From: Chloroflexota bacterium | GTDB lineage: Bacteria > Chloroflexota > Anaerolineae > Aggregatilineales > Phototrophicaceae | Direction: 5' to 3' | Length of the DNA stretch: 64,000 bases | Assembly: GCA_020161935.1 (NCBI GenBank) | Contig: JAIUNI010000011.1 | Span: forward strand, 124,001-188,000 | Part shown: piece by piece, positions 9,031 through 16,889 of the stretch | How the letters are laid out: each line of letters opens with the position of its first letter | Numbering within the stretch: the stretch's first letter is position 1 | Program-made: the position numbers and the translations under genes | Notes under the pieces: generated by a model | Databases searched by the model: none | What the model was told of the DNA's origin: nothing | Seen by the model: only the letters and a program-made list of their open reading frames with translations

Positions 9031-9533
9031 ACCGCGATACCTCTAGTTTAGGTTAAATCTCATTTTCTTAAGTGAATGATTCGCCATTGCCGTGCATACG
9101 CCTAGCCACCGATGCATATTCTATTGACCCCTGAACGTTTGAATTTGGTTTGTCATTTCATACTCCACCTTCACAAATCGGGGTCAAGAGAGTTCTTGCT
9201 GCCTGTTCCTGCCTGTTTTACAGGCACTTTCTGGCTGCCTTCCTCTGCATTCTCCGCGTCTCTGTGGTTCAATTTTCTCCGCCTTCCTCTGCATTCTCCG
9301 CGTCTCTGCGGTACAATCCACTCCGCCTTGATCTTGGCGTACTTGGCGACTTGGCGGTTAATCCCTCTGTGACCTCTGTGACCTCTGTATCTCTGTGGTT
9401 AAATTTCTCTGCCTTTCTCTGTGATCTCTGTGTCTCTGTGGTTAAATTTTCTCCGCCTTGATCTTGGCGTACTTGGCGACTTGGCGGTTAATTCCTCTGT
9501 GTTCTTTGTGCCTTTGTGGTAAAAATGTATGTC
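9031..9533. repeat. Repeat-filled intergenic region (family 1, dense array)
   Basis: About 500 bases without a gene. Bases 9225-9530 are made almost wholly of strings such as CTCTGTGTCTCTGTGGTTAAA, CTGCATTCTCCGCGTCTCTG and GGCGTACTTGGCGACTTGGC. A 42-base unit at 9321-9362 recurs exactly at 9451-9492. On the minus strand, the sense strand of the flanking genes, the units read as purine-rich ACCACAGAG strings. The left ~190 bases should hold the promoter of the secreted-protein gene, but no clear one is seen. Confidence 0.75.
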
Positions 9534-10682
9534 TTAAATCGGAATGATCCGCTTTTCTGGTGGATGATTTGCTAAGAATCGGCTGGGTACTTTCGCCTCG
9601 CCATCCGTGACGATCATGCTGTCGATCAACCGGTAGCCGTCAATCTCCGGTCGGTAAATCCCCGGCTCGTTGGAAAAGACCATCCCTGCCACCAGCGGCG
9701 TATTATCCCCCGGTGCCAACCACGGCCCTTCATGTCCCTGCAACCCCATCCCATGCCCGATACGGTGACGAATCGCATCACCCAGCCCGTATTCCCGCAG
9801 CACACCCAACGCCGCCTCGTTGACTTGGGTACAGGTATTACCTACCCGCAGCGCCTTAATCCCCGCCAGATCACATTCCATCGCCGCTTCCAAGCAGCGC
9901 ATCACGTCGCCCTTCGGCTCCCCGATCACGAACGTCGCCCCGCTTTCGGCATGGTAACCGCCCACCGAAGCACCAATCCCCGCGATCATCGGCTCGCCAA
10001 TTTGCGGCTTCCGTTCAATTGGTGACCCATGTGGCAAGGCTGCCCTCGGCCCGCTGTGGACAGTCCCGACGACTGAACTGCTCCGCAGGTTGAAGATTTC
10101 GCCGACCTCGGCCTTCATCTTCGCCGCCGTTGCCCCGATGCACGCCCGCAGAATGTCGAGTTCCGTGCCGCCGTCGCGGATAATCGCCCCCGCGTTTTCC
10201 AGCACGTACTCAAGACAGGTGTCGGCATACGTCGCCGCTTTCTCAATCAGCGCCAACTCTTCCGGCTCTTTGATCCACCGCATTTGCTCGACCATCGGCG
10301 TAACCGTCACGTTCCCGCCAAGCCGCTGGTATACGTCCACTGTCAGCGTATCGATGCCCAACCGCTTCGCACCCGCTTCCTGCACCATCCACTCGACTGG
10401 ATGTGTTTCACCCGGATACTCGAAGTAGGTACGGATGTCCTTCACCCACGACGCACCCGCGTTTTCCAACTCCAGCAGCGGCACGAACAGCGCCACCTCG
10501 CCGCTCTTGGGAATATATAACCCTAACGGTCGCTCGGACGGCGTATGGAAAAACCCGCAGGCGTAAATGACGTTCGGCACGTCGAGCAGCAGCATTCCGT
10601 CCAAGCCCGCCGCCTCCATCCGCGCCTGAATCTGCCCGATCTTCCGCCTGTAAAACGCTTCACTGAGACGTTGAATAGTCAT
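9534..10682 (-). CDS. M24-fold (Xaa-Pro peptidase/creatinase-like) hydrolase with altered metal site
   Basis: A 382-residue two-domain protein: N-terminal creatinase/prolidase domain (to ~135) and C-terminal pita-bread domain. Conserved positions include His in ALPHGSP (218), His in RIGHGMGLQGHEGP (310) and Glu in FSNEPGIY (339). The canonical metal pair DxG...D is replaced: the segment AGIGASVGGYHAESG has Gly/Ala at the first Asp position and Glu246 at the second. The final Glu is missing (RLIDSMIVT). Creatinases use the same fold without metal, so hydrolysis of a non-peptide C-N bond is plausible. Start ATG at 10682. Confidence 0.78.
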   Translation of the reverse strand: MTIQRLSEAFYRRKIGQIQARMEAAGLDGMLLLDVPNVIYACGFFHTPSERPLGLYIPKSGEVALFVPLLELENAGASWVKDIRTYFEYPGETHPVEWMVQEAGAKRLGIDTLTVDVYQRLGGNVTVTPMVEQMRWIKEPEELALIEKAATYADTCLEYVLENAGAIIRDGGTELDILRACIGATAAKMKAEVGEIFNLRSSSVVGTVHSGPRAALPHGSPIERKPQIGEPMIAGIGASVGGYHAESGATFVIGEPKGDVMRCLEAAMECDLAGIKALRVGNTCTQVNEAALGVLREYGLGDAIRHRIGHGMGLQGHEGPWLAPGDNTPLVAGMVFSNEPGIYRPEIDGYRLIDSMIVTDGEAKVPSRFLANHPPEKRIIPI

Positions 10683-10689
10683 ATGATGC

Positions 10690-10720
10690 TTGCTCCCCCA
10701 CGAACTGAATCAGGTATAAT
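10690..10720 (+). promoter_or_regulatory. Possible sigma70 promoter of the DUF433 gene
   Basis: TATAAT lies at 10715-10720, 28 bases before the ATG at 10749. TTGCTC 19 bases upstream is a weak -35. A GAGGTG ribosome site follows. The region is also the 5' flank of the divergent M24 gene. Confidence 0.4.
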
Positions 10721-10748
10721 GAATATAAGTAAGCTGATGAGGTGACTC

Positions 10749-11120
10749 ATGTTAGCAACCCCAACCACAATCAATGTACCCCTGCGAACCGATGAAAACG
10801 GTGTCATTCGCGTTGGCAACACCCGCGTCACGCTTTTGGTGCTGCTTGGCGCATATAGTCGAGGCGACACGCCGGAACAAATTGCTGAAGGCTTTGACAC
10901 GCTTAAGTTGGAAGATATTTACGCTGTCATTTCCTATTACTTGAGCCATCGTGCCGAAGTCGATAGTTATATGCAAGAAGTGGATGAAAAAGCCGAACAA
11001 TGGCGACAAACTTATGAAGCTAATAACCCCAATGCGGCTGAATTCAATGCCAGAATGCGTCGCTTGCTGGACGAAAAACGGAAACAAGATCAATCCTTAG
11101 CCCCACAGAAACCGCTTTAA
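10749..11120 (+). CDS. DUF433 family protein (antitoxin-like)
   Basis: A 123-residue protein. It contains the DUF433 core: a strand-rich start (INVPLRTDENGVIRVGNTRVTL) followed by GDTPEQIAEGFDTLKLEDIYAVISYYLSHRAEVDSYM, a compact helix-turn-helix-like fold. The C-terminal third is a charged helix (EKAEQWRQTYEANNPNAAEFNARMRRL). Family members are often antitoxins paired with DUF5615 PIN-like toxins; no such partner follows, only repeats and a minus-strand gene. The ATG follows GAGGTGACTC. It is the only plus-strand gene in the left 20 kb apart from the PIN remnant. Confidence 0.75.
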   Translation: MLATPTTINVPLRTDENGVIRVGNTRVTLLVLLGAYSRGDTPEQIAEGFDTLKLEDIYAVISYYLSHRAEVDSYMQEVDEKAEQWRQTYEANNPNAAEFNARMRRLLDEKRKQDQSLAPQKPL

Positions 11121-11200
11121 CGCCTATCCCCTCTGTGCCTTCGTGTCATTGTGCCTTTGTGTTAAAAATCTTCGCGCCTTTGCGTTTTGTATTTCCGCTA
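11121..11200. repeat. Family-1 repeat between convergent genes
   Basis: The short gap holds CTCTGTGCCTTCGTGTCATTGTGCCTTTGTG and CGCGCCTTTGCG strings, matching the 9225-9530 array. Confidence 0.55.
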
Positions 11201-11202
11201 CC

Positions 11203-12915
11203 TTACCCCAGCTTTACCGCCGCCTGCTTGCTGCCCGCCCGCTGCGCCCCCGCCGTAATCGTGATCTCGCTGCCCGCCGCGCCGCGCACCAGCCATTCGG
11301 CCTTCGCCTTTGGATGATGCCAATCCGGCATCCACGGCGACCACGTCGCCACACGCTCGTCACGCCCCGCCAGATGCCCCAAATCTTGCTCCGGCTTGCC
11401 CATAATCAGCTCAACGCCGTCCGCCGCTTGCAGTTCGGTTTTCACGCTGCCCGCCGTGCCGTGCTTCAACGCCCGTGCCGTCATGTTCGTCGGCAGGAAG
11501 CCCACGTTCGTCACCACCGCCGTGACCTTGTGCAAATCCGCGCCCAACGCTTCTGCCGTCACCGACTCAATCTGTACCAGCGGCGTACAGGCCGCATGTT
11601 TCAGCGTAAACAAGCAGTTGGTGTGGATGGTATCGCGCAGGAAGTTCTTGGCCTTCTCGCTGGTCGCCATCGACACCGACGGCGGATTGCGGAACGTGTA
11701 CATATGCGTCCAGCCGCCGATCTCAATCGGCCCCAACTGCGGATGATCGAACGGCTGCCAGTTCACAAAGCCCTTGCCGCCGAGGTGTTCATCGTTGTAC
11801 TTCAGCAGCTTCATCTCGTCCTCGGTTGACCGCGCCCGAATCTGGTACTTCGCCGGTTCTTGCAGTTCCGCCGCCAGCTCAGGGTTCCACAATTCGGTCG
11901 AGAAGGTAATGATGCCCAGTTCGTCATACGACCACTGCATCAACGAGCCGGTACGTGGGTTGTCAGGGTCGGTGGTGAATTCTTCGTACACCGAAATCGT
12001 CGGGTAGCCGGTAATCGCCGTCCCCATCGCGCCAATCCGCTTGATGAGCGCCAGATCCCCGCGCGGTAACGTGCTGTCCGGCGCGATTAATGATGGGCGC
12101 AGGTGCAAACCGCCGTGTGTGTGGTAACACTGCATCCCCGCGATGTTCGGGTGGCTCAGGATGAAGTTCGCGCACGCCAGCGCTTCCGGCTCGGAAAGCG
12201 GCAGATCACCCGCGCCGTACTGCCGCTTCTCCGGCCACCACCCCGCCGGAAAGTTGCGGTTCAGGTTGCCGTCACGCGGTCGCTCAATGTCGAAGCTCAC
12301 GCCGTCCCACTCGCCCTTAATCACACCTTCGCGGTACAGGCGATAATACGGCCCGTCGCCGGTTTCCCCCGGCTGCCGCTGGATCATTAGTCGCGGGTCA
12401 TCCTTAGAAATTTTCCACTCGCCCGCCTCGTCTTTGATTCGCATCTGCACGATCAGCCCATCGCCGTTGATGTCTTGCTGGCACAGGCCGCGTGTCTGTT
12501 CTTCCCCCGGCAGGTAGCGCCCGTTGCCGCACCAGTGGTGTCCGGTCGTCAGGCTGATCTCCGCGCCGTCGGGGTTCAAACGCGGGATGATATAAAATGT
12601 CGTGTTATCCAGCAGCCAAGTGACTTCGGCGTTGCTGCTGTAGTTCCGCAGCAGATACCAGATCGTGTACAGCGCCGTATGTGAGGTGGTTACTTCCTCG
12701 GCGTGGATGTGCGCGTCGATGTAAAACGCCGGTTTGGTGTCGTGTGCGCCGGTCGCGCTGTTCGTCAGCGTCATGCACCAGATGTCGCGATCCCGCCAGC
12801 TTTTCCCCAACGACTCCAACGCTGCCAGCTTCGGATACGCCGCCGCCAGCCCCTTCACATGCGTCGTTAGATCATCAAACAAAAAGTACTCGCCGAAATC
12901 AATGTGGTAGCTCAT
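11203..12915 (-). CDS. M14 family zinc carboxypeptidase
   Basis: A 570-residue protein. The zinc-binding HxxE lies in DAHIHAEEVTTS (His71, Glu74). The substrate-binding NRNF block (NLNRNFPAGW) follows, then a His in QCYHTHGG as third zinc ligand and the catalytic-type Glu in FSTELW. It lacks a signal peptide and so is probably cytoplasmic, acting on imported peptides. The C-terminal ~150 residues form an added beta-rich domain. Neighbours are other hydrolases on the same strand, separated by repeat-filled gaps. Confidence 0.85.
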   Translation of the reverse strand: MSYHIDFGEYFLFDDLTTHVKGLAAAYPKLAALESLGKSWRDRDIWCMTLTNSATGAHDTKPAFYIDAHIHAEEVTTSHTALYTIWYLLRNYSSNAEVTWLLDNTTFYIIPRLNPDGAEISLTTGHHWCGNGRYLPGEEQTRGLCQQDINGDGLIVQMRIKDEAGEWKISKDDPRLMIQRQPGETGDGPYYRLYREGVIKGEWDGVSFDIERPRDGNLNRNFPAGWWPEKRQYGAGDLPLSEPEALACANFILSHPNIAGMQCYHTHGGLHLRPSLIAPDSTLPRGDLALIKRIGAMGTAITGYPTISVYEEFTTDPDNPRTGSLMQWSYDELGIITFSTELWNPELAAELQEPAKYQIRARSTEDEMKLLKYNDEHLGGKGFVNWQPFDHPQLGPIEIGGWTHMYTFRNPPSVSMATSEKAKNFLRDTIHTNCLFTLKHAACTPLVQIESVTAEALGADLHKVTAVVTNVGFLPTNMTARALKHGTAGSVKTELQAADGVELIMGKPEQDLGHLAGRDERVATWSPWMPDWHHPKAKAEWLVRGAAGSEITITAGAQRAGSKQAAVKLG

Positions 12916-12924
12916 CTTGCTTTT

Positions 12925-13150
12925 CGTACTTCCTCTGTGTTCTCAGTGTCTCTGTGGTTAAATCTTCTGCTTTTTCTCTGTATGTCTTGGCGCTCTTGGC
13001 GGTTAAATCTTCTCTGCTTTTCTCTGCGCTCTCCGCGTCTCTGCGGTTAAATCTTCTCTGGTTTTCTCTGCGCTCTCCGCGTCTCTGCGGTTAAATCTTC
13101 TCTGGTTTTCTCTTTGCGCTCTCTGCGTCTTAGCGCCTTTGCGTTATGTG
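12925..13150. repeat. Family-1 repeat array between M14 and cyclic amidohydrolase genes
   Basis: At least five near-identical units (CTCTGCGCTCTCCGCGTCTC, TGCGGTTAAATCTTCTCTG) lie head to tail. Two consecutive units around 13020-13100 are nearly exact copies. On the minus strand the last unit before the M14 ATG reads ACACAGAGGAAG, a possible ribosome-binding sequence supplied by the repeat. Confidence 0.75.
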
Positions 13151-13155
13151 TTGCC

Positions 13156-14565
13156 TTACAGCATCTGCACGTTCGCTGCGTCCGGTCGCACGAACTTGCC
13201 CCCGCCGCGCTTGCCAATCACTTCGCCGTCCACAAACACGGTCGTGCCGTTCACCATCGTCCGCTTCACCTGCCCTTGGAACGTCATGCCCTCGTACAGC
13301 TTGTCGCAGTCCTTCGCTTGGCTGAACAGCATGTCCGGGCTGATCGTCGTGGTCGCCTGTGTGTCATAAATCACGATGTCCGCGTCCGCGCCCACCGCAA
13401 TCGCCCCCTTCTGCGGATAAATACCGAAGCGTTTCGCGCCGTTGGTACTGATAAGCTGTACCGCTTTTTCGATACTCAACCGCCCCTTCAAAGCCGCGTC
13501 CAGCATCCCCAGCACCAGCTCCTCAACCCCCGGTGCGCCCGGTGGTGTGCGCCAGATGTCCGTCCGCGCCCGTTCCTTCTCCTCGACGGTAAACGGCGAG
13601 TGGTCAGTCGTCACCGCCATCAGTGTGCCATCGTCAATGCCGCCCCACAGTGCGTCCACATCTGCCTGCTTCCGCAGCGGCGGGTTGATCTTGGCGTACG
13701 GCCCGACGCGCTCCATGTCCGCCTCGGTAAAGAACAGGTATTGAGGGCAGGTTTCGGCGGTCGCCTTTGCCCCGGCTTGCTTGTACATGCGGAACACGTC
13801 CAGCGTTTCCTTGCTGGTCATATGCGCGATGTGTAACTGCATCCCCGCCGTCTGGTTCAGCGTCAGCAGCGTTGCCACCGCCAGCGCTTCCACATGCGGC
13901 GGGCGCGATTCGCCGTGTGCCGCCACGTCATTTCGCTTGTCGGCCAGCAGTTTCGCCGTGTGCCATTCCAGCAGTTGGTCGTTCTCGGCATGTACCACGC
14001 ACACCAACCCGGTTTCTGCCACCAGTTGCATCGCTTGGTAAAGTTCCGGCACGTTCGGCAGGCACAACCCTTCGAATTCGTCGTTGCGGCCTGCGGGTGC
14101 GCCCGTCATGAATATCTTGAACCCGATTGCGCCCTCGTTCGCCATATCCGCGATCTCGTTGCGGTCAAGCAGCCCCGGTGCGCCGTACAGCGCGAAGTTG
14201 ACGTACGAGTCGGCTTCACCCAGCGCCTTCCGCGAACGGAAAATATCACCCGTCGCGCAGCATGGTTTGGAAATCGGCATCTCGAAAATGGTGGTCACGC
14301 CGCCCGCTGCTGCGGCTCGTGTTTCGGTCGCGAAGTCGCCGCGCTGCGGATAAGCAGGGGCACGACAGTGGAAATGAATATCCACCGCGCCGGGGATCAC
14401 CAATGAACCCGCCGCGTCAATCGTTTCGCGTGCCGGTGCCGCTTCGCTGCGGGGTAACAGCGCTGCGATCCGTCCGCCGTTAATGCCGACGTTCACCTGC
14501 TGGATGCCGCTTTCCGTTACCACATCGCCGTTGATAATCAGGGTTTCAAATTCCACAGTATCCAT
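13156..14565 (-). CDS. Cyclic amidohydrolase (allantoinase/dihydropyrimidinase/dihydroorotase-like)
   Basis: A 469-residue TIM-barrel amidohydrolase. It has HxH in DIHFHCRAP (64, 66), the lysine that is carbamylated in this group in GAIGFKIFMTG (150), His in VVHAEND (192), His in LHIAHMTS (248) and Asp in TTDHSPF (321). The full binuclear site is therefore intact. The order and spacing fit allantoinases, hydantoinases and dihydropyrimidinases, which open cyclic ureides or amides. Neighbouring M20 and Ldh-type genes suggest a catabolic chain. The exact substrate cannot be told from sequence. Confidence 0.85.
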   Translation of the reverse strand: MDTVEFETLIINGDVVTESGIQQVNVGINGGRIAALLPRSEAAPARETIDAAGSLVIPGAVDIHFHCRAPAYPQRGDFATETRAAAAGGVTTIFEMPISKPCCATGDIFRSRKALGEADSYVNFALYGAPGLLDRNEIADMANEGAIGFKIFMTGAPAGRNDEFEGLCLPNVPELYQAMQLVAETGLVCVVHAENDQLLEWHTAKLLADKRNDVAAHGESRPPHVEALAVATLLTLNQTAGMQLHIAHMTSKETLDVFRMYKQAGAKATAETCPQYLFFTEADMERVGPYAKINPPLRKQADVDALWGGIDDGTLMAVTTDHSPFTVEEKERARTDIWRTPPGAPGVEELVLGMLDAALKGRLSIEKAVQLISTNGAKRFGIYPQKGAIAVGADADIVIYDTQATTTISPDMLFSQAKDCDKLYEGMTFQGQVKRTMVNGTTVFVDGEVIGKRGGGKFVRPDAANVQML

Positions 14566-14905
14566 CCCATGCTGGTAATGTATGTTTGTGTTTCCGTGTT
14601 GTAGGTTTCTGTGTCTTTGCCGTTACTTGCCGTGTTGCTGTTGTTCCCTCCCTTGTTGCTACGGGGGAGGGTTAGGGTGGGGGTCTAATCGTTGCCCACC
14701 TTGTATCTACTCTTGGCGACTTGGCAGTTAAAATCTCCGTGTCTTTGTGCCATTGAGCCTTTGTGTTAAATCTCTGTATTCCTCTGCGTTCTCTGCGCCT
14801 CTGCGGTTCAATTCTTCTCTGTACTCTCTTTGTCTCTTGGCGCTCTTGGCGGCTTGGCGGTTAAATCTCTCTGTATTCTCTTGCATTTCTCTGCGGTTCA
14901 AATCT
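14566..14905. repeat. Intergenic region with family-2 and family-1 repeats
   Basis: No gene. One family-2 unit (CCCTCCCTTGTTGCTACGGG then GGAGGGTTAGGGTGGGGGTC) occupies 14645-14686. Family-1 strings (CTCTTGGCGACTTGGC, CTCTGCGTTCTCTGCGCCTC) fill 14700-14905 up to the stop of the M20 gene. Confidence 0.7.
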
Positions 14906-16159
14906 TTAAATCGCCTTCGCCACGAACGCCCGCAGGATGTTCACCGTACTCTCGAACTCTTTCACATCCACATGCTCATCAAATGCGTGTGCCACCTCGT
15001 AGCTCCCCGGCCCGAAGATAATCATCTCGCCGCGCACCACGCCAACCAAGTGCTTCGCGTCACTCCCCGGCATGTACCCGATTGGCCCCGGATGCTCATG
15101 GAGTTCAGCTTCCACACACGCTAAAAAGGTCTGTGCCAGATCAGAAACGGCTGTGGATTCAAACCAGTTCGACGTTTGGAACTCGCCGATGCTCAAGGTT
15201 GCCGCACCCGCATCCACACCGGCGATCACCGCGCACATCTCATCCTGCACCGTCGCCGGGTTTTCACCGGGAACCATCCGGCGGTCGAGATACACCACGC
15301 AGCTATCCGGCACCGCGTTCGCCGTACTGCCGCCGTGAATCACACCTACGTTACAGGTTGGAACCCCCACCATCGGGTGCGGTCGCTTCGCCAGTTCGTT
15401 GTGGTAAGCCTCCAGCGCCAGCACCGCCCGCGCCATCGCCGTGATCGCGTTCACCCCGCGGTCAGGGTTGGTCGCGTGTACCGAGCGTCCGGTCGCTCGT
15501 ACCGTCGCCCGCATCACACCCTTGTGCGCGGTTGCCACATGGTTGTACGTTTGCTCACCTACCACGATGAAATCACTCATCGGCAGATGTCCGCTTTCCG
15601 CCAGCCACTTCGTCCCCAGTACGCCGCCGGTTTCTTCTTCCGCTGCTGCCACCAGCACCAGCGTTCCACTCATCTTTGTCTTACTCCCCTCGCCCTGAGG
15701 GCTATCAATAGACTGAGCTTGCGAAAGGAATTGATGTGGGGCAGGGGGTGAGGGTTCTTGTTCCCCCTCAGTACTCAGCACTCGGTACTCACTACTCTTT
15801 TCCAATATCACCGCCATCATCGTGGCCAACGGTGCTTTATCGTCAATACTGCCCTTGCCGTAGAGCTTGCCGTTCTCGATCACCGCCGAGTATGGGTCAA
15901 CATGCCATCGCTGCGCCTCATCCGCCGCAATCGGCACGGTGTCGATGTGCGCGTGCAGCATAATCACCGGCGCACCTTGCCCCAGCGTCGCCACCACGCT
16001 CTGCGCTTCCGGCTTGCTCTCCGGTGCGAGGACTTTGACCGCGCAGCCAGCCTCGCGCATCACGCCAGCAATATACGCCGCAATCGCCTGCGTATCCCCC
16101 GGTAAATTCGGCGAAGGGATTCGGACCAATTCCTGCAAAAGTGTCACAGCATCAATCAT
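14906..16159 (-). CDS. M20 family metallopeptidase (ArgE/DapE-like) with in-frame repeat insertion
   Basis: A 417-residue protein. The M20 landmarks are LHAHIDTVP (His71, Asp73), GSIDDKAPL (bridging Asp107) and AAAEEETGG (174-176). Between residues ~123 and ~161 lies an extra segment rich in Ser, Pro, Gln and Glu that interrupts the usual short link before SGTLVLVAAAEEE. Its DNA (15681-15807) matches intergenic repeats of this window. The frame is kept and the site residues are intact, so the enzyme may still work with an added surface loop. It probably cleaves an amide bond in the catabolic cluster. Confidence 0.82.
   Translation of the reverse strand: MIDAVTLLQELVRIPSPNLPGDTQAIAAYIAGVMREAGCAVKVLAPESKPEAQSVVATLGQGAPVIMLHAHIDTVPIAADEAQRWHVDPYSAVIENGKLYGKGSIDDKAPLATMMAVILEKSSEYRVLSTEGEQEPSPPAPHQFLSQAQSIDSPQGEGSKTKMSGTLVLVAAAEEETGGVLGTKWLAESGHLPMSDFIVVGEQTYNHVATAHKGVMRATVRATGRSVHATNPDRGVNAITAMARAVLALEAYHNELAKRPHPMVGVPTCNVGVIHGGSTANAVPDSCVVYLDRRMVPGENPATVQDEMCAVIAGVDAGAATLSIGEFQTSNWFESTAVSDLAQTFLACVEAELHEHPGPIGYMPGSDAKHLVGVVRGEMIIFGPGSYEVAHAFDEHVDVKEFESTVNILRAFVAKAI
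15681..15807. repeat. Family-2 plus heptad-type repeat inserted inside a coding sequence
   Basis: The segment CTCCCCTCGCCCTGAGGGC...GGGTGAGGGTTC is followed by the string CAGTACTCAGCACTCGGTAC. The first part shares GGCTATCA, GAGCnTGCGA and TGATG with the intergenic copy at 49744-49817. The second part matches the repeat string at 16853-16890. It sits in frame in the M20 gene. Confidence 0.8.
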
Positions 16160-16311
16160 CTGTGCTTGTTCCCGCTAACGTTCTGGTTAAATTTTTCTAT
16201 CCAAAGGTTTGTAAACGCTAACCATCAAGTGCGAACTTTTGTGCTATAATGTGATAGGTAGTGGTCAAGTCGTAGTTATTGCATTTGATAAGCTGCGAGA
16301 CCACATTGATA

Positions 16312-16332
16312 GGGACGCGATACATCGCGTTC
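16312..16332. repeat. Family-3 palindrome (TAGGG head)
   Basis: GGGACGCGA-TACA-TCGCGTTC, followed by GCGCCACCAAATCACA. The arms are self-complementary apart from the end. Confidence 0.65.
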
Positions 16333-16395
16333 GCGCCACCAAATCACATCAATTACCCTATATAGATCATCTAAACTTCAGCAAATCGTCTTACC

Positions 16396-16421
16396 GTAGG
16401 GGAGGGTTACAACCCCTCCCG
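16396..16421. repeat. Family-3 palindrome (GTAGGG head), variant core
   Basis: GTAGGGGAGGGTT-AC-AACCCCTCCC. Same head as the other copies but a different, still mostly self-complementary core. Confidence 0.6.
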
Positions 16422-16576
16422 TTTCCATCGTCAACCGGGCAATCACTATGAACCCTGAAACACACAACTATGATCGAGATAAATGCATATCCTTGGCGTT
16501 CTCTGTATGGTCTTGGCGAACTTGGCGATTTGTCTTTCTCTCCGCGTCTCTGCGGTTCAATCGCTTTTGCACGTTC

Positions 16577-16735
16577 GGCGGATTGCTCCCGTACAGCCGC
16601 CATGCAAAAGTCAATACTCGCATAGCGGTGGATTGCTCCCTCAGTTCTGCCGCATTTGTGTCATTTCAGCGGATACAGCCGAGCCTTCCGCCGCCACAAA
16701 ACGCTACTTCAGCGGATCGCTCCCTCACATCCGCC
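16577..16735. repeat. Four short GCGG...CCGC repeats in array
   Basis: Units at 16577-16601, 16625-16653, 16669-16695 and 16712-16735 each begin GCGG and end CCGC/CCGCC. Three share the core GATTGCTCCC or GATCGCTCCC. Starts are 43-48 bases apart. A fifth copy lies at 549-575 bases past 51000 (51549-51575). Confidence 0.6.
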
Positions 16736-16889
16736 AGTCAATTCGGCGGGAAATTTGCAAATTTTGCAACTCGTATAACTTACGAATAATCCCATTGAAA
16801 TGGCTTCTATAAGGTGACCACTGTTTTGACTGTCAACTGATAACTTGATTTTCACTCAGTACTCGGCACTCAGTACTCAGCACTTCTCT

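Larger units (their letters stand above)
16160..16889. repeat. 730-base intergenic region packed with several repeat families
   Basis: No gene is supported. From left to right it holds a TATAAT with the AGTGGTCA-type element (about 16240-16390), two GTAGGG/TAGGG-head palindromes, a family-1 stretch (16483-16570), four GCGG...CCGC units (16577-16735), an AT-rich stretch (GAAATTTGCAAATTTTGC) and a heptad-type string (16853-16890). It separates the VOC-Ldh pair from the M20 gene, so these are probably separate transcripts. Confidence 0.7.

Noticed and set aside
16577..16735. CRISPR-like array
   Set aside because: Only four units, imperfect and of different length, with spacers of 15-23 bases and no cas genes; better described as small palindromic repeats.
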